Below are positions 10,125 through 21,340 of a stretch of DNA of 64,000 nucleotides, one piece after another. The stretch comes from Nelumbo lutea (Eukaryota > Streptophyta > Magnoliopsida > Proteales > Nelumbonaceae): assembly GCA_022828595.1 (NCBI GenBank), contig JAKGHH010000003.1, positions 59,261,759 through 59,325,758 of the forward strand. Reading direction: 5' to 3'. Below the pieces are notes generated by a model. It was not told the origin of the DNA, did no database searches, and saw nothing but the letters and a program-made list of their open reading frames with translations. The position numbers and the translations under genes are program-made. Position 1 is the first letter of the stretch; each line of letters begins with the position of its first letter.

Positions 10125-10653
10125 AAATTGATTTAAACCTCATCAGATCGATTCAAAGAATTTCAGAAAAATGTGCAAAAGGTTCCAAATAAATGCCTTT
10201 ATTGATCTGTGGAAAAAGAGTTTTGATTGGGAAAGCCACACTGGTGTCTTCTATTGCACTCACAAGTCTAGTTGCTGCTCTGATACCATCTTAGTCCCTG
10301 CGATGTTGTTCTCAAACATGCCAAAAAGATTAGGATGAAAGGAAAGTCTAAAAAGTGTCTACCTCTCCATAAAGAATGTTATTATAAAATAAAGGTGGGG
10401 AATTACAATTCTGCCCCCTCAGTAGAATACAAAAGGAAACAAAGAAAGGTAAAACATTTACAATACCCCTCAAACTTACAAAATTACAACATTACCCCTC
10501 AGGCTGTCTACAGAATGACCCAGATGTGCAATTATTTATTAAGCTCAAAGAAATCTTAGGCATGACATGATCAAATCTGCTTGGTCATAAAGGAATTAAA
10601 ATGTGTATATATATATGTTCTCTTTACATCTGATATTTCCTTGGATTGCACAG
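10125..10653 (-). other. Possible second copia leader/LTR fragment in the myosin intron
   Basis: On the minus strand there is another primer-site-like TGGTATCAGAGC at 10277-10288, followed at higher coordinates by sequence that could be an LTR (10289 to about 10570). The far LTR edge is not clear. No coding sequence is seen. Confidence 0.35.
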
Positions 10654-13122
10654 TATGCAGGATCAGCATGGGATGAACTTAAGCACATAAGGCAATCTGT
10701 TGGGTTTTTGGTATGTATATTTTCTTGTTTGAAGCATCATTTGATGAAAATTTAAATATGCATTGGGTTTTTAAACTAGAAAAGGACATTCAGAGAATTG
10801 TTTGAAACAATTACTTTAAAGTAAATACCTATATTAAATTTACAAAAGAACATTCAGTGCTTGAAGCATGGTGTTTGACTGTTGAATGTTCACTTTACTC
10901 AATTCCTTTCTTTTTAGAGTCCTGACAAACAGTTTATTTTCAACTGATACATACAGTTTACTGTCATACAGTTCATCATTTGTTGAAGCGTGGTTTTCTT
11001 CTTTTTCTTTTTAGTTTGATTGCATACAGACTATTTGTGTCTTTGGTGTTTGGTGTTTATTCTAACCTCTAATTTTAATTTTCTTCTATTCAATGTCTGT
11101 TACCTGTTAAAGAAAGTAATAACACCCTTAACCGCCTCTACGTATAAATTGCTCCCACCTCCTTGTTTTCGAAATTATTTGAATTAATTTCTTTTCCAGG
11201 AAACTGTCATTTGGTCCTTATTTGTAGACTGTTCCTCTCCTCATTATCTTGCTTCTGTACACGTGTTCCTCTATCCTCTCTCCCTCCACATGTACACCAC
11301 CCCACCACCTCACCATCATCTTCAACCTTGTTACAACCCTTCCACAGTGATGCTTCAAGTTTTGTCGCCAACCAGATCTTGCTCCACAGACCATTGAAGA
11401 ACACATCAATCGATCAAGGGGCATCCTCCGGTATCACCACTATGATCTGAGCTCTTGTAACATGCAGGTTGATGATATTAAGTATTCCTCCCAAGCCCAT
11501 TACTACTCTATCAAGAATATGCTCCCTACATATATTGAAGGGAATCCCCAGCAGCTTTATAATAAAACTTCATTTATTTTCTTCTAGTTGCATGAGGTAT
11601 GCCATTTTTCCACCATAACCAGGCCTATCTCAGTCCCAACTGTTGAAAACTCTGCATTCTCTTCCCTAATCATGTAGCCTTCCTATCGTCAAAGGGCATA
11701 AGGATCACAGCAGTCCTAATATTGAGTTGCTCCACAACCGACTCCAGTATTCCTGTCCAATCTGTCACTTCATTACCTGCCGTAATTACCAATCTCTGTT
11801 CCCAATGACCTACCACTGCATCCTACATCATCTTTTTAATCTTGCGTGAACCAGTTATAGAAATTGGTGATTTTTGCTTCACGACTCTCTCCAGTTCATC
11901 GCTGTTATGATTTGTACTATCCGATCCCCATTAGATTCTAAACATTTATCTTCATTATTGATGATGTATGAACCAGTTATGGTGGTTTTTGTTCTTCATG
12001 ACTCTCTCCCTTCAGTTCATCACTGTTATGGTTTGTATTATCCGAGCCCCCATTAGATTCTAAACATTTATTGTCATTATCCATGAGTCTCTGTTGCTTC
12101 ATCTTGCCCTCTTTTATCTTCAACATAACTTCCTATATTTTATCTGGAAAAAAAAGTTTCCAAACTCCTCTCTCTCTCTCTCTCTCGCTACACTCCTATA
12201 GCTTATCTTCAACAACTCTTCTTGTTGCTGTTTCATGAATAAATGCGACCAATTAACCAAACAACAAAGCTAGTTAAAAATAACATCTTGTTGCATGTAA
12301 CTGTTGACAAATCTGCCTAACATTGAACTCGGTACAATAAAATGGTTGAATAATTTAAAAATGAGTTTATTCAGGAATACACATTGAATGCTGAGATACG
12401 CATAGAAGTTTTATTAACTCTTGTGTTGCATCCTTCACATCTAGACAAGCACATCCATTATTTCTTTTTCTCGTTTAATTGGCTTCTTCTGTTGATCTGC
12501 AGGTTATACACCAGAAGTCTAGAATTTCGTATGATGACATCACCAATGACCTCTGCCCAGTATCTCTCTCTCTCTCTCCATCCACTTATGCATCTTATCT
12601 TCTATGCATCTTTCTACCTAAATTGTAATTGGTGCCTGCTTTTCCAGATTTTGACTGTCGAGCAGCTTTATAGAATATGTACATTGTACTGGGATGACAA
12701 CTACAATACTCCAAGTGTTGATCCAGCTGTAAGTTTTAACATTACTGATTCTCTTTTCTTTTTACAGTTTATTGTCAACTGGTTGTATATTTTGAGGCTT
12801 CTATTTCCTATAAGAGTTCCAAATTTTTATTATTACCTTTCTACAGGTCATTTCTAGCATGAAGGAGATGATGACGGAGGACTCCAACAATGATGTTAGC
12901 AACTCCTTTTTATTGGATGAGAATTCCAGGTGAAAAGTTTTCCTCTCCATTGCAGAACAGTAAACTAGGCAGCTCGTTTTCTATTAACACATGCCTGTTT
13001 AATGCAGCATTCCCTTCTCAGTGGAAGAGATATCAAGTTCTATGCAAGAGAAGGAGTTTGCATACGTGAAACCTGCAGCAGTACTTCTTGAGAATCCAGC
13101 TTTCCAATTTTTACAGGAGTGA
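10654..13122 (+). CDS. Class XI myosin, 3' terminal exons (C-terminal DIL/globular tail), partial
   Basis: Five exons with canonical GT-AG borders and consistent phase: 10654-10710, 12503-12559, 12648-12728, 12847-12929 and 13008-13122 (TGA stop). They encode 130 residues without a stop. Motifs are [69 protein letters not shown] and the end NPAFQFLQE, matching the end of the plant myosin XI tail. This tail binds cargo and adaptor proteins for organelle movement along actin. The preceding exons (motor, IQ, coiled coil, start of DIL) are not in the window. Sequence before 10654 is transposon DNA, so they lie beyond base 1 behind a very large intron, or are lost. Intron 10711-12502 holds a tandem duplication and a possible LINE piece. 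Family call firm, gene intactness unknown. Confidence 0.85.
11460..11850 (-). pseudogene. Possible LINE ORF1-like fragment in myosin intron
   Basis: On the minus strand, about 11474-11553, a short segment reads [20 protein letters not shown]. This resembles the DUF4283-type motif GIP.HLW.E..F..IG found in plant LINE ORF1 proteins. Flanking frames carry stops. The match is short and judged by eye only. Confidence 0.25.
11847..12090. repeat. Tandem duplication, about 122-bp unit
   Basis: Two copies start at 11847 and 11969 with TGAACCAGTTAT. Both contain GACTCTCTCC, GTTCATC, CTGTTATG and CCATTAGATTCTAAACATT. The unit lies wholly in the myosin intron. Confidence 0.75.
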
Positions 13123-14420
13123 GGCTGTTCTCAACCAATTCTTTTCTCGCTGGAATATTTTACAACTCAAAGGTAGAAAGTAAATCCCCAGTCTCTTCAG
13201 TATGCCTTCATTTAATGTAAATTCTCCCTTTGTTCCTCTTTTTTCATCATATATTATTTTTCTCTGCATCCATGCCCTGCTGTAAAATTATTCTTTGAAT
13301 TTAGATTTTTGTAAAATGCCTAGGGTGATTCAGAATAGTTAAGAGGGGTAGGATAGATTTTGTTTTCCTTTTGATCGATGCACCATTTTTTGTTTTATTT
13401 TCTTTTCGGTATTGGGGCAGCATTCTTTGTAAGGAGGTTAGGAGGCAAGCTTACTGTTGGTGGGAGGTGTCAATCTTGTTCCCCCTGCCCTCCCAATTTT
13501 CATTGTATAAAGCGTCAAATACGTGACCACATTTATAGGAGAATTCTTTGGTTCCTAATTTTTTGTACACCTTGTATACACTCTGGATGGATTCTTTACA
13601 ACAAAGCAAGCAGGCTTGTAAAAAAGAATATGTATTACTGTCACTTGCTGTTACTTTATCACTCAATTGAAAAGGAATTGATTTGTTTCAGATGGGATAT
13701 TTGTTTGTTTCCTTTAAAGGCTTCCACGCTGAGTTAGCCTTATGTGAACTTATGTAGTATGTGCAAACAAGCAAAGGATAATGTGAGTAGCTTCTCAATA
13801 ATATAGATGGCAATTAGTCTTTTATTCATTGACATTGAGCCCCGAGTATCTTTGGTTAAAGTGGATTACTGATGCGCTAGTGTTAGCAAATATACGGGAA
13901 TGACTCTTTGATTTAAAGATATCCTAGTCAGGTCCTGTCTTCTTTTTACCTGGCTTCCTTTTCATATTATTCCTGTTTTGATGAGTTGAGGTTTCTCTCT
14001 AAATGTTTTCAAAGTTGCATGCATATTTTATTCCACCATAAATTGGAGATCCTACATAGCTTTAGGAGCCTAGTGTAGCAACCGGGATTCAAACTGTCTT
14101 CTAATATATGTACTGGGATATGATTAGGATTTGGGACACACTTGGGATACGGTGGATTAGGACAAATAAATGAAATTCATTAAGGAAATCCATATAAATC
14201 ATACAAATGCATATTTACTTCGGAAATGTCGGGGAATGGTACAAGTATTAGGATATGTGAGTAATGTTTTAAGAAATCAATATAAATATCATCAAACACC
14301 AATGCTTTTGAAAATATTAATTTTAATCATTAATTAGCTTTCCTTTCATTTTTTAGTTTTCTTCTTTGGTCTATATCTATCAATACTCAGCCATGCTATC
14401 AACCAAGAAGGGTTGATACT
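13123..14420. other. Myosin 3' flank, no further gene seen
   Basis: This probably begins with the myosin 3' untranslated region; no clear poly(A) signal can be chosen. The open frame at 13378-13737 has no recognisable motif and biased content, so I do not call it a gene. Confidence 0.5.
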
Positions 14421-14422
14421 GA

Positions 14423-14600
14423 AGGTGCCCAACTGGCTCGGTTAGTAAGGTCTTTTGGCTGGTTATAATGGAGGCTTGGGATTGATTCCCTCCACCTGGG
14501 TTGAGGGGTTGTAATGGAGGATTGGGATTGATGGGTTACAAGTTACAACCAAAGTGTGTACTCCTATGATGCAGGAAACAAAAGGAGGATTATCATTGGT
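14423..14600 (+). mobile_element. tRNA-derived SINE-like sequence (copy 1)
   Basis: It has a box A-like TGGCTCGGTTAGTAAGG (about 14434-14450) and a box B-like GGATTGATTCC (about 14479-14489), spaced as in a tRNA-type polymerase III promoter. A similar arrangement recurs at 29137-29275. No clear tail or target duplication. Confidence 0.4.
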
Positions 14601-14920
14601 GGAATTGCTAAGATACCCCAGTATTTTTAGTTTTGCTCCCAATACTTTTAATTTTTGTTATTTATTGATTTTTTACTATTTTTTTTGTTGAACATTCATA
14701 TAACAACATTATTGATTTGAATTAAATGTACCCTAAAAATTTAATAATGCCTATATGATTTCAAACATTAGCATCATTGCAAGTAAGGTGGCTTAGTGGC
14801 AAGCATGGTTCAAAGTATTGAAAATGGAGTATAGAAAGACAAATTTAAAAGGTGTATCAGGATACACTTTAAACATGCATGGATACCGTGGAGAAACTTG
14901 TATTTATCCTAATAATATAG

Positions 14921-15700
14921 GGTCTGTTTGGCATGTCTTTTTTATGTAGATCTTCCTACTGCCCAGCAGATCAAAAGACATATCGAGCTTTTTAGAGCTT
15001 GTCTTTCAAGATAAGCGATTTGGTAAATATCTTGGCCTACCATGTTCTACCAGGCTGTTAAAATTATATTTCAGGCACATAACATGGAAAATTTCCGAAC
15101 TTTTTAACCATTTTTGGCTTCTGTGAGCTTTCTAGGGTCCGATTCTTTTCAGTTTCTCATCATTCATTATCAAATGAAAAATGACCAAATTTACTAATCC
15201 GTTTGGGAAATCTTCTTAATTAGATCTTTCAACAGCCCAAGAGACCAAAAGATATAATGAGCAAAGTTTTAAAAACCGATCCAAAACCAGAATCATTCTA
15301 GCAAATAGTTTCTGGGTCAAAGGTTTGACCATCTGGTTTGAACAGACAGGTCGTTCCAACTTAAAAAATAAAAAATAATCAAAAACCATTGAACCAGTCA
15401 AAGGGCTGAGGGTTGACCAATTCAACGGTTTTTTATCAAAGACTGGGTTTGAGTAAAATAAAACTAGTTGCCTGGACAGTTCCCAAGCCGGTCTGACCAT
15501 CCGGGTCAATGGTGGTTCGAAACTGATACCAAGTATTTTGGAGTTTATCTTTCAAGATCATGATGATTATTTTGATCTACCATGATCTATTGGGTCATTA
15601 AAAATGATATTTTACGCATGGGTTTTTCAGTCTTCCCTCTTCCATTGTCAAACGTTTTTTACATCAAAGGCATCCAAGGGGTTATCATATTAAATTGGGT
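14921..15700. repeat. Diverged direct duplication, second copy interrupted
   Basis: Copy 1 (about 14921-15180) and copy 2 (about 15190-15700) share phrases such as CAGATCAAAAGACATAT / AGACCAAAAGATATAAT, TCTTTCAAGAT and CTACCATG.TCTA. Copy 2 is split at about 15261-15537 by a different repeat rich in AACCG and GGTTTGA that begins TTTTAAAAACCGATCC and resembles the MITE at 33376-33657. No coding signal. Confidence 0.5.
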
Positions 15701-16200
15701 GCTTTTGAGCTTCATTATATGGGCTTCATCCGACTGTTTTTAAGCATTTGCATTATTAATCTATAAGGTACATCCTCCCAACAAGTTTGATTCAAGTACA
15801 ACCTATTTTGTGTCTTAACTTCTTTGGCAACTCCATGAGATTTATATACTTTAATACTCACTGCAATAATCATTTCTTGTGATATTTAGCACGACCCTTG
15901 ATTGTTAATCCATGATTTAATTCAACTCAACTCAAACCTAAGCTAAACTCTGTTCTGACATGCCTTTCGGATCCTTTTATTAGCTTCCTCGAGTAATGTC
16001 CTTTGCAGCGTCCCTGTAGTCTATTACAGCTCTTATCCATTGGTATTTTAAGTTCCTTAATATTATATTGCTCCCCAACAATAGTAATTAGAACAACCTG
16101 GAGAAACATGTAGGAATAATTAATCGACGAACCACAAATATGGTTTCTGCTATTGAATCTAATTAGTAAATATGTACGTGATAATTATAGATAACATTAA
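15701..16200. other. No feature seen
   Basis: Unique-looking AT-rich sequence with no convincing gene, RNA or repeat. Confidence 0.5.
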
Positions 16201-16728
16201 TAATTTCAAGGGCAAATTTCTTAAAGTATCTTTATGATTTAGCTAATTGACTAATTTCACCCCCTACTGTTTGACTATTGTCTTAAAATATCCCTACTGT
16301 TTCAGACAATTGATTAACACCTCCCTTATGGTCAAGTCTCCATCAAGAGCCGTTCACATGTGACATCACGTGGTTGATTGTTCATCATATAATACCAAAA
16401 CTACCTTTTGATGGTCGAAAATGCCCTTTATGGTTTAGATGTAGGGTGCTATTAGAGTATAGGTTTAGAGGCTTAGGTTCTGCGTGACAAACCAGGTTTG
16501 GAGTATAGGTTCTGCCATAGCCAGAGCCACAGGTTCTGCCATACCAAATGAACTTGAAGTAGTGGTTGTCAACCAACCGAATGAATTTGAAGGAGGAAGA
16601 AGGAAGACTTTGAAAAGCAAAGTATTGTCTTCCGTCCATCTGCAAGAAAAAAAATAAAATAAAAAAATGTTTGTAAGCTAAACATACAAGACAAGAAAGA
16701 ATCGTCCTATCTGATTAGGGTTTAATGC

Positions 16729-17668
16729 TAGGGGCGTCCATGGTTCGGTTTTTGCAAACTGAACCGGTTCTACTGGTTTTTCAATTTCTCCAAATTGAAA
16801 CCAAAACAGTACCACTGGTTAATTGGTCCGTCGGTTTCGGGTTTTGACCGGTTTGGTTCTTCGGTATTTTTTATTTTTTATATTCATAATATATATTATA
16901 TAAATATATGTATAATATTATATTATAAATAATAAATCATATATAATATATTATAAAGATTATAAATATATATAATATACTTATAAATAGATTATTATAA
17001 ATATAATATATGTATATATATAATATATAGAGGTGTAAAGTGGGCCATGCCGGGCTAGCATGGCACGGCCCGTGGGTAGCTCGCACTTTGTGAGGCCATC
17101 ACAGGTCGTGCCACCCTCCCTGGTGAAAATTTGGGAGTCGGCTCGGCACGACCCACAGCCTGGGTCCATGTGGGGCCAGGCTGGCCCGTGGGCCGAACCT
17201 TGGGCCAGGTCGGGCCGTCTATTGGGCCAAAGCTATTTATCTAAAAAAATTGACAAAAAACTTAAAATTTTAATTTTATATGAATTTTGTGTATAAAATT
17301 GCTTATATATGCAATAATTAAATAAATTAGTATAATAAAATTAAAAGAATTATTAATTTTATTAATATATTATATAGTATATATTATTATATAATTATAA
17401 TATATATAAAATATACCCGGCACGACCCAATTTACACCTCTAATTATATATAGAAAATATGTGACATATTTAAAAAATATATAAAATATACATATAAATA
17501 TATATACCGATCAGTTTGGTTAACTATCGATTTTTTTCTAGGGTAACCGAAAACCAAACCGGTCCTTCAGTTTTACAAAAATACCAAACCGATCAGTTCG
17601 GTTAACCGCATTTTCCAGTTTAGTTTTCTCGATTCAGTTTAGTTTTTCGGTTTTCATGGACACCCCTA
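16729..17668. mobile_element. hAT-like MITE, family 1 (copy 2), itself interrupted
   Basis: Ends TAGGGGCGTCCA and TGGACACCCCTA. Target duplication TTTAATGC (16721-16728) and TTTAACGC (17669-17676), 7 of 8. The interior matches copy 1 (GGTT/AACCGG blocks and AT-rich core), but a second MITE at 17028-17442 is inserted in the core. Its own length is about 517 bp, close to the 491 bp of copy 1. Confidence 0.82.
17028..17442. mobile_element. hAT-like MITE, GGCCCG-rich family, nested
   Basis: 415 bp. Ends are TAGAGGTGTAAAGTGGG and CCCAATTTACACCTCTA, with target duplication ATAATATA (17020-17027) and ATTATATA (17443-17450), 7 of 8. The left half is GC-rich with several palindromic GGGCC/GGCCCG phrases, strikingly unlike the AT-rich host. 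The right half is AT-rich. The frames at 16981-17296 reflect the GC-rich part and are not genes. Confidence 0.78.
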
Positions 17669-17719
17669 TTTAACGCCATTATAGTATAGGGCAAAACAGG
17701 GCAAAACAGTGTTTTTCCC

Positions 17720-17759
<40 letters not shown>

Positions 17760-17891
17760 ATCTGATTAGGATTTAACGCCATTACATTCAAATAAGAAAC
17801 CTTACTGATTAGGGTTTTTCCCCACATAGTTGAATAACCCTATCTAATTAGGGTTTAATCCCATACGAAACCTTAACTGAACAAATCGTTT

Positions 17892-18250
17892 ACGCCATCG
17901 CACCGTTGGGAGTTGTAGCAATAACCCACGCAGTTGATCGTGTTCGTTCTCTACTCAAGTTCAAACTGAGTTCTCCATTCAGTTAATGAAGCTATTAAAG
18001 TGACAGACAAAAACGTCATTGCACCACTAGGAGTTGCAGCGGTAACCCACTAGGAGTTCTCCATTAATTCTCCACGGTTCAAATTGAGTTCCCCACGAAG
18101 TCAACGAAGTTATTAAAGTGGTGGACAAAAACGTCGTCGCATCGTCGGGAATTGCAATGGTAACCCACGTAGCCGATGGTGTTCATTCTCCACTCAAGTT
18201 CAGACTGAGTTCTCCACTCAGTCAATGAAACTATTAAAACGATGCACAAA
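17892..18250. repeat. Minisatellite, three units of about 120 bp
   Basis: Units start at 17892, 18013 and 18131 (121, 118, 120 bp), each with GGAGTTG/GGAATTG, GTAACCCAC, TTCTC, TCAAGTTCA.ACTGAGTTC and a GACAAAA-type end. Length changes between units break any frame through the array. It lies inside the Mutator-like element. Confidence 0.8.
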
Positions 18251-18599
18251 AACATAATTTCCAATTTGGTGCGTTTATTGAAATAGAGGCAAAAGCGATA
18301 ATTGTCCAAAACAGTAGGGGCACTTTAAGACAATAGGCAATCATTAGGGGTGGAGTTAGTCAATTAGCTAAACCATAAAGGTAATTTAAGAAATTTTCCC
18401 TAATTTCAATATTCTTATCAGAACCATTTAAAAAAGATAAGTTTTTTTTTTTTTTTTGTATTTGGTGCCATTAACCATTAATGACTTCCTTTGATCTCCA
18501 TCTTCCCCAAAGTGCGCTAGTTATGGGATTCGATTCCGCGTCAACCCTAGAAGAAACCAGCTAATGACTTCCCTTGACTTCCCTTGGCTCGTTGGTGTA

Positions 18600-18990
18600 T
18601 TTAGATTTTATATTTCAGCTTCATTGGTAAAAAAATACTTCTTGTTTATTATATTTATTTTTATTTAATATGATATATATGATATTAGAGACGTGCACAA
18701 ATTTTATAGACAAATTTGTGTATTTTCTTTCTATCTTTTTTTGTGTTTTTATTATATAATTATGGCACCAAGTGCTAGACTATTTGACTTGAAAAAAAAA
18801 AAGCAATCTTATTTTTGGGCAAATTTAAAATTTTTTATTTCATTTACATAATTAATTCTTAAAATAATTCTAGCTATTATTTAATTATGGCATCATTGGT
18901 TAACTCACTTACCTAAACGATTAAACCATTATGGTGCAAGCCAAGTAGGTTGGACTGAATTTAAGCTTAACCATGGCCTAACCCTATGCA
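18600..18990. repeat. Degenerate repeat of about 230-bp units (left block)
   Basis: Units share an ATTTCAT..TTATTTATCAT core, an AGAGATGTACCTAAATTTT-like stretch and a tail resembling ATGGCATCATTGGTTGACCC. The block is cut by the Ty3-type element at 19002 and related units resume at 23160. Related units also appear inverted at about 62090-62560. Confidence 0.5.
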
Positions 18991-19001
18991 TTGGACCTAA
19001 G

Positions 19002-19607
19002 TGTCATGGGGTGACATAATAGGTTTCTTGGCTATAGGCTTTCTTGAGGCTCTTAGCCAATTTTCCATGTTTCTAGGTTGTTCTGGAGCATTTTGGGGTG
19101 TTTTGGAGTGTTCTCCATGTGTCTAGAAGGGGTTAGATGTTGGTGAAACTCTTTAGAACCTTGTAGAACAATCTAGGTTTATGTGGAATGCCCAAGAGGG
19201 GTTAGGAGTAATCTAGACTTCCTCTAGAGTGTTCTTGTATCTTATGAAATGGGCATCCCCTAGAAGAGTGTAGAAAGTAGAATGTTATAGAGGTGCTTCT
19301 AGATGATGCCAAGTGTACATAATTTTAGAGGATTCCTTGAGGGGTTAGTGTATAAATAAGGGTCCCCTCCTTCATTTGAAACGGGCATTCAAGTTATAAG
19401 AGCATTCTTTGAGTTGTAAACTTTCTTCTAGTGCAATACAATCTCTTCCTCCTACAATACTTGGTGTGCTCTTGTGTGCCTTGATGTGTGTCCTTAGCAC
19501 TTAAGCAACCGAGAAGAAGGGTCTTGGGCGTGTAGTTTGGCTGACTTGCTTGGAGTGCCAAGTGAGTGCCACATGACTTAGCCAACAGGATCAATCAGGT
19601 CGTGACA
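19002..19607 (+). repeat. 5' LTR of the Ty3-type element
   Basis: 606 bp, TGTCATGGGG to GTCGTGACA. It contains GTATAAATAAGGGTCCCC near 19350, a TATA-like box with a start of transcription expected just after it, and CATTTG..ACG.GCAT repeated in the partner. Confidence 0.85.
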
Positions 19608-19670
19608 AGTGGTATTAGAACAAATTTTCTAAAGACGCATCAGAGCTTGTGTGTGGACATGATATAGGAT

Positions 19671-20325
19671 GGACTCGACAATAGCAAGACACACAAGTGG
19701 GAGAAGGGTCACTCCAAGAAAACAAGGGAAGTGTCAAGGTACATCCTTGCTGCCTTGGAGGCTAGGATGGCGAGGTTGGAGCTTGCCATGGGAGACATGC
19801 AAGACAAGTTCACAAGCATGGGAAGCTGACTTAATAGCCTAGAGGGCAGGCTGATGGAGCTCAAAGCAACCATGGAAGAGGTTGTGGATCTTGCCTGGCA
19901 TGGGGAAGACGAAGAATGAGAAGGGATGGAAGCCAAGCTAATGGGAAGCCTGGCCAAGTCCCATGCTAATGTAGACGAGCTTAAGGCAAACATGGTGCTT
20001 TACAAGAAGTTGCTAGCACGGGACGAGGTGAGGACTCTACGGGATGTGCCAAAGGTAAGGGCACCTGAGTCACCTCACTTCAATGGTGCTAGGGATGCAT
20101 GGGCATTGGACAACCTCTTATGGCATGTGGAGCAGTACTTTGAAGCCATGCACATAAGGGATGAGCAGGCCAAGGTACATGTTGCCACTAGGTACTTAGT
20201 TGTCTTGTGGTGGAGGCGGCGCTGTGCAGACATGGAGAAGGGGCAGTATCACATTGACACGTGTAATGAGTTCAAGTGGGACATCAAGCGCTAATTCTAT
20301 CTAGAGAATGTAGAGTACTTGGTGC
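19671..20325 (+). pseudogene. Ty3 gag, first part
   Basis: The coding piece at 19926-20294 carries the Ty3 gag signature FNGARDAWALDNLLWHVEQY near residue 50 and WWRRR further on. A stop at about 20292 and upstream stops show decay. Gag would package element RNA. The frame would continue beyond the MITE at 20326-20703. Confidence 0.8.
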
Positions 20326-20703
20326 TAGGGGTGCTCATGGCTCAGTTAACCAAACCGTAGGGCTTTTTGGGAACCGAACCGATACTACCGATTTTTGAAA
20401 AACCGGTAACTGAAACCGAACCGAAGCCAGTCGGTTAACCAGTTGACCAATTCGGTTAATTGTCGGTTTTTCAGTTTTTAAATTTTTACAATATATATTA
20501 TAAAAATATATATAAATATATAATAAAAATTATAAATAATATATCATATATTATAAATATACATTTATTAATTTATAATATATATAATATATATAATATA
20601 CATAACTATATATAAAATATATAGAAATATGTATACTGGTCGGTTTGGTTTTGTTTGGTTTTCTCAGTTGGTTCGATCTTTCAGCTTTTTTTGTTCACCC
20701 CTA
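20326..20703. mobile_element. hAT-like MITE, family 1 (copy 3)
   Basis: 378 bp, beginning TAGGGGTGCTCA and ending TGTTCACCCCTA. Target duplication CTTGGTGC (20318-20325) and CTTGATGC (20704-20711), 7 of 8. It shares the CCGAACC/GGTTCGG-type blocks and AT-rich core with copies 1 and 2. It was inserted in the gag gene of the Ty3-type element. Confidence 0.82.
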
Positions 20704-21340
20704 CTTGATGCAGCGCAACTTGAGGAAGTTGAAGCATACTGGGTTGATTAGGGACTATGTATAGGAGTTCTCCACACTCATGCTTGAGATATCCGACATG
20801 GCTAACAAGGAGTTATTCAACTTTATGGATGGACTCCAGTCGTAGGTGAAAATTGAGCCACAACACAGGGGTGTGCAAGATCTAGCCACTGCCATGGACG
20901 AGGCAAAGAAGTTGGGGGAGAGCAACATGGGTAGCTCAATGGAGCCCAAGTCTATAAGGGGTGGCCACAACATAGGTAGGGGGAGATCACCACAACCATA
21001 GGGACAATTGGGACATGCTGAGTGATTATAGGGCAAGGGGGCCCAGACCAAAGCTCGAGACAACAAGACCAGTCCACATAAGTCAAGGGACAAGGGTAAG
21101 GCAAAGCTAAGGTGCTTCATTAGTAAAGGGACCACTATGCTCGTGACTGTCTGTAGCACAGGGTGCTTAGTGCACTAGTGGCACAGATGGGGCAGTAGGA
21201 AGTTGGCCATGAGGAGGCCAAGATTTGGTCATTGTAGTTACTTTGCAGTGTTAAGAAGCTGGAGGGGCTAGCTAAGGGGGTAGCCAAGACCATGACCTGG
21301 TCAAGGCTAATGTATGTGGAGGCGTTGATCAATGGTGAGA
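20704..21340 (+). pseudogene. Ty3 gag, second part
   Basis: Directly after the MITE the gag protein resumes (LRKLKHTGLIRDYV, then EFSTLMLEIS, NFMDGLQS, GVQDLATAM). Several TAG/TGA stops interrupt it. A degenerate zinc-knuckle region follows around 21110-21160. Confidence 0.75.

Larger units (their letters stand above)
16210..18400. mobile_element. Mutator-like foldback element with nested MITEs
   Basis: Terminal inverted repeats of about 98 bp (16210-16307 against 18301-18400), beginning GGGCAAATTTCTTAAAG and GGGAAAATTTCTTAAA. They are flanked by a perfect 9-bp target duplication TAATTTCAA (16201-16209, 18401-18409). Long terminal repeats and a 9-bp duplication indicate the Mutator superfamily. 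There is no transposase, so it is non-autonomous. The 2191 bp include a hAT-like MITE at 16729-17668 plus its duplication, leaving about 1.24 kb of own sequence, which holds a three-copy minisatellite (17892-18250), a run of 35 A (17723-17757) and several GATTAGGGTTT phrases. Confidence 0.85.

Noticed and set aside
13378..13737. 119-residue frame after the myosin end
   Set aside because: No motif and no splice or promoter context; the region is likely 3' UTR or flank.
16981..17296. GC-rich open frames
   Set aside because: They come from the palindromic GC-rich MITE core; the protein has no family pattern.
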